A stretch of 64,000 nt of DNA from the NCBI RefSeq assembly GCF_023746535.1, contig NZ_CP098747.1, positions 434,001 to 498,000 on the forward strand, read 5' to 3'. This DNA is from Sneathiella marina (lineage in GTDB: Bacteria > Pseudomonadota > Alphaproteobacteria > Sneathiellales > Sneathiellaceae). The notes below the pieces were generated by a model. That model worked only from the letters and a program-made list of their open reading frames with translations. It ran no database searches and had not been told where the DNA came from. A program made the translations under genes and the position numbers. Numbering within the stretch: position 1 is the first letter of the stretch; each line of letters opens with the position of its first letter. This document shows, piece after piece, positions 63,490 to 64,000 of the stretch.

Positions 63490-63930
63490 TTATGTGGCGG
63501 CACCAGGCCGCTTTACGAGATAGACGCCAGATATGCGCCAATTACCGTTCGATTGTTGCTCGAAGGTATAAAGAGCAGCCCATAAAGTACCTTTTGGACC
63601 CACGATGGTTACAATCTGAGTGGGCTGGCCATTTTTTAGTTCCGCAGGCCCGAATTCAAAAGATTTTGGTCGATAGACAGGTGCATATCCTTGTTTGACC
63701 ATAGAGATAAAATTTTCCGGGGATCGGAATATTTCTTGTAACTTCGGTGTTGCAAAGGCGAAAGCCGCATCAGCATTGTCAACTTGGAACGCCTTTATTT
63801 GGGATGTGATTATTTCCTGAAAAGCAGCTGCATCTTCATTTGCGATTTCATCTGCAGAGGCCGCCACGGCAACAATTACGCAAACAAGGCTGAAAAAAGT
63901 TGCGATGAATAGAGTTCCAATTTTTCTCAT
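63490..63930 (-). CDS. DUF4864 secreted protein
   Basis: A 146-residue protein with an N-terminal signal (MRKIGTLFIATFFSLVCVIVAVAASA) and the DUF4864 body: FQEIITSQIKAFQVDNADAAFAFATPKLQEIF, YAPVYRPKSFEFGPAEL, WRISGVYLVKRPG. Family members are periplasmic alphaproteobacterial proteins of unknown role. The ATG at 63930 is chosen because the signal starts there; the frame opens at 63969. The remaining 70 bases of the window hold no gene. Confidence 0.85.
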   Translation of the reverse strand: MRKIGTLFIATFFSLVCVIVAVAASADEIANEDAAAFQEIITSQIKAFQVDNADAAFAFATPKLQEIFRSPENFISMVKQGYAPVYRPKSFEFGPAELKNGQPTQIVTIVGPKGTLWAALYTFEQQSNGNWRISGVYLVKRPGAAT

Positions 63931-64000
63931 TAACCAGCCCTTTGTTGAAATCTTCCTGCGAATAGTCATTGCTCGTAACTCTAATATACGCCGTAAGAAC

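Noticed and set aside
1-64000. CRISPR arrays, tRNA or rRNA genes, insertion sequences, integrases, phage or toxin-antitoxin modules.
   Set aside because: Reading through both strands showed no repeat-spacer pattern, no recognisable RNA gene, and no transposase or recombinase protein.

Overview
The window looks like the chromosome of a free-living, probably marine, alphaproteobacterium of roughly 48-50% GC. Support for this comes from the Alph_Pro_TM (TIGR02186) plus TauE/SafE gene pair, a choline choXWV operon followed by betaine-homocysteine methyltransferase, DUF4389, DUF4864 and DUF1643 proteins, and a very high density of acyl-CoA genes. The genus cannot be fixed from the sequence alone; Sneathiella-like or neighbouring orders are an inference. 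Genes are densely packed, often with 1-4 nt overlaps. I see no rRNA, tRNA, CRISPR array, insertion sequence, integrase or phage gene, and no obviously broken gene.

Layout. 1-3.6 kb: a minus-strand acyl-CoA operon (MFS transporter, two-subunit CoA-transferase, CaiB-type CoA-transferase cut by the window edge). 3.7-7.0 kb: TauE/SafE exporter with its Alph_Pro_TM partner, a glycosyltransferase and an Mpo1-like protein. 7.1-14.3 kb: a MerR regulator with a perfect 22-nt palindrome in its promoter, then thiolase, FadN-type multifunctional enzyme and FadE (a fadNAE-like beta-oxidation set), then another acyl-CoA dehydrogenase. 14.4-23.2 kb: a D-aminoacylase-like amidohydrolase, an acetolactate decarboxylase carrying an extra DNA-binding-like N-terminus, transporters, a VOC protein, LysR, and a divergent MATE/HxlR pair. 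23.3-26 kb: two thioesterase-type hotdog genes with a TetR regulator, and a secreted EF-hand protein. 26-30.5 kb: an operon of enoyl-CoA reductase-like SDR, acyl-CoA dehydrogenase and biotin carboxylase, divergent from an SCP2 protein, with a second copy of the MerR-type palindrome between them; then a tiny very basic protein. 30.5-36.8 kb: exonuclease, FadD, serine/threonine dehydratase, PaaI thioesterase, YegP-like protein, a lone ParB-like domain and an M20 peptidase. 36.9-41.6 kb: thiol dioxygenase with a four-domain rhodanese, then a PimC/PimD-like dehydrogenase pair. 41.6-46.6 kb: thymidine kinase, DUF1643, GST, two uncharacterised proteins, FAH-family hydrolase and metallo-beta-lactamase-fold hydrolase. 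46.7-53.8 kb: choline uptake (choXWV), GST, Bmt, DUF4389, a small methyltransferase and a class V aminotransferase. 53.9-64 kb: MFS exporters, a PAS membrane protein, SDR, pirin, an Old Yellow Enzyme relative, a ureohydrolase with an altered metal site, and DUF4864.

How it fits together. The main theme is breakdown of fatty and other acyl-CoA compounds: activation (FadD), several acyl-CoA dehydrogenases, FadN/FadA, auxiliary reductases and thioesterases. Two distant loci (7.1 and 29.6 kb) carry the same palindrome, which suggests a common LiuR-type MerR regulator. A second theme is methylated nitrogen and sulfur: choline import and methyl transfer from betaine, thiol oxidation by a cysteine-dioxygenase-family enzyme, rhodanese chemistry, and an anion exporter of the sulfite-export family. 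No single undescribed system stands out. The best candidates for a second look are the acetolactate decarboxylase with a ribbon-helix-helix-like N-terminus, the dioxygenase/four-rhodanese pair, the Fur-box-like site in a convergent gap, and the shared palindromes.
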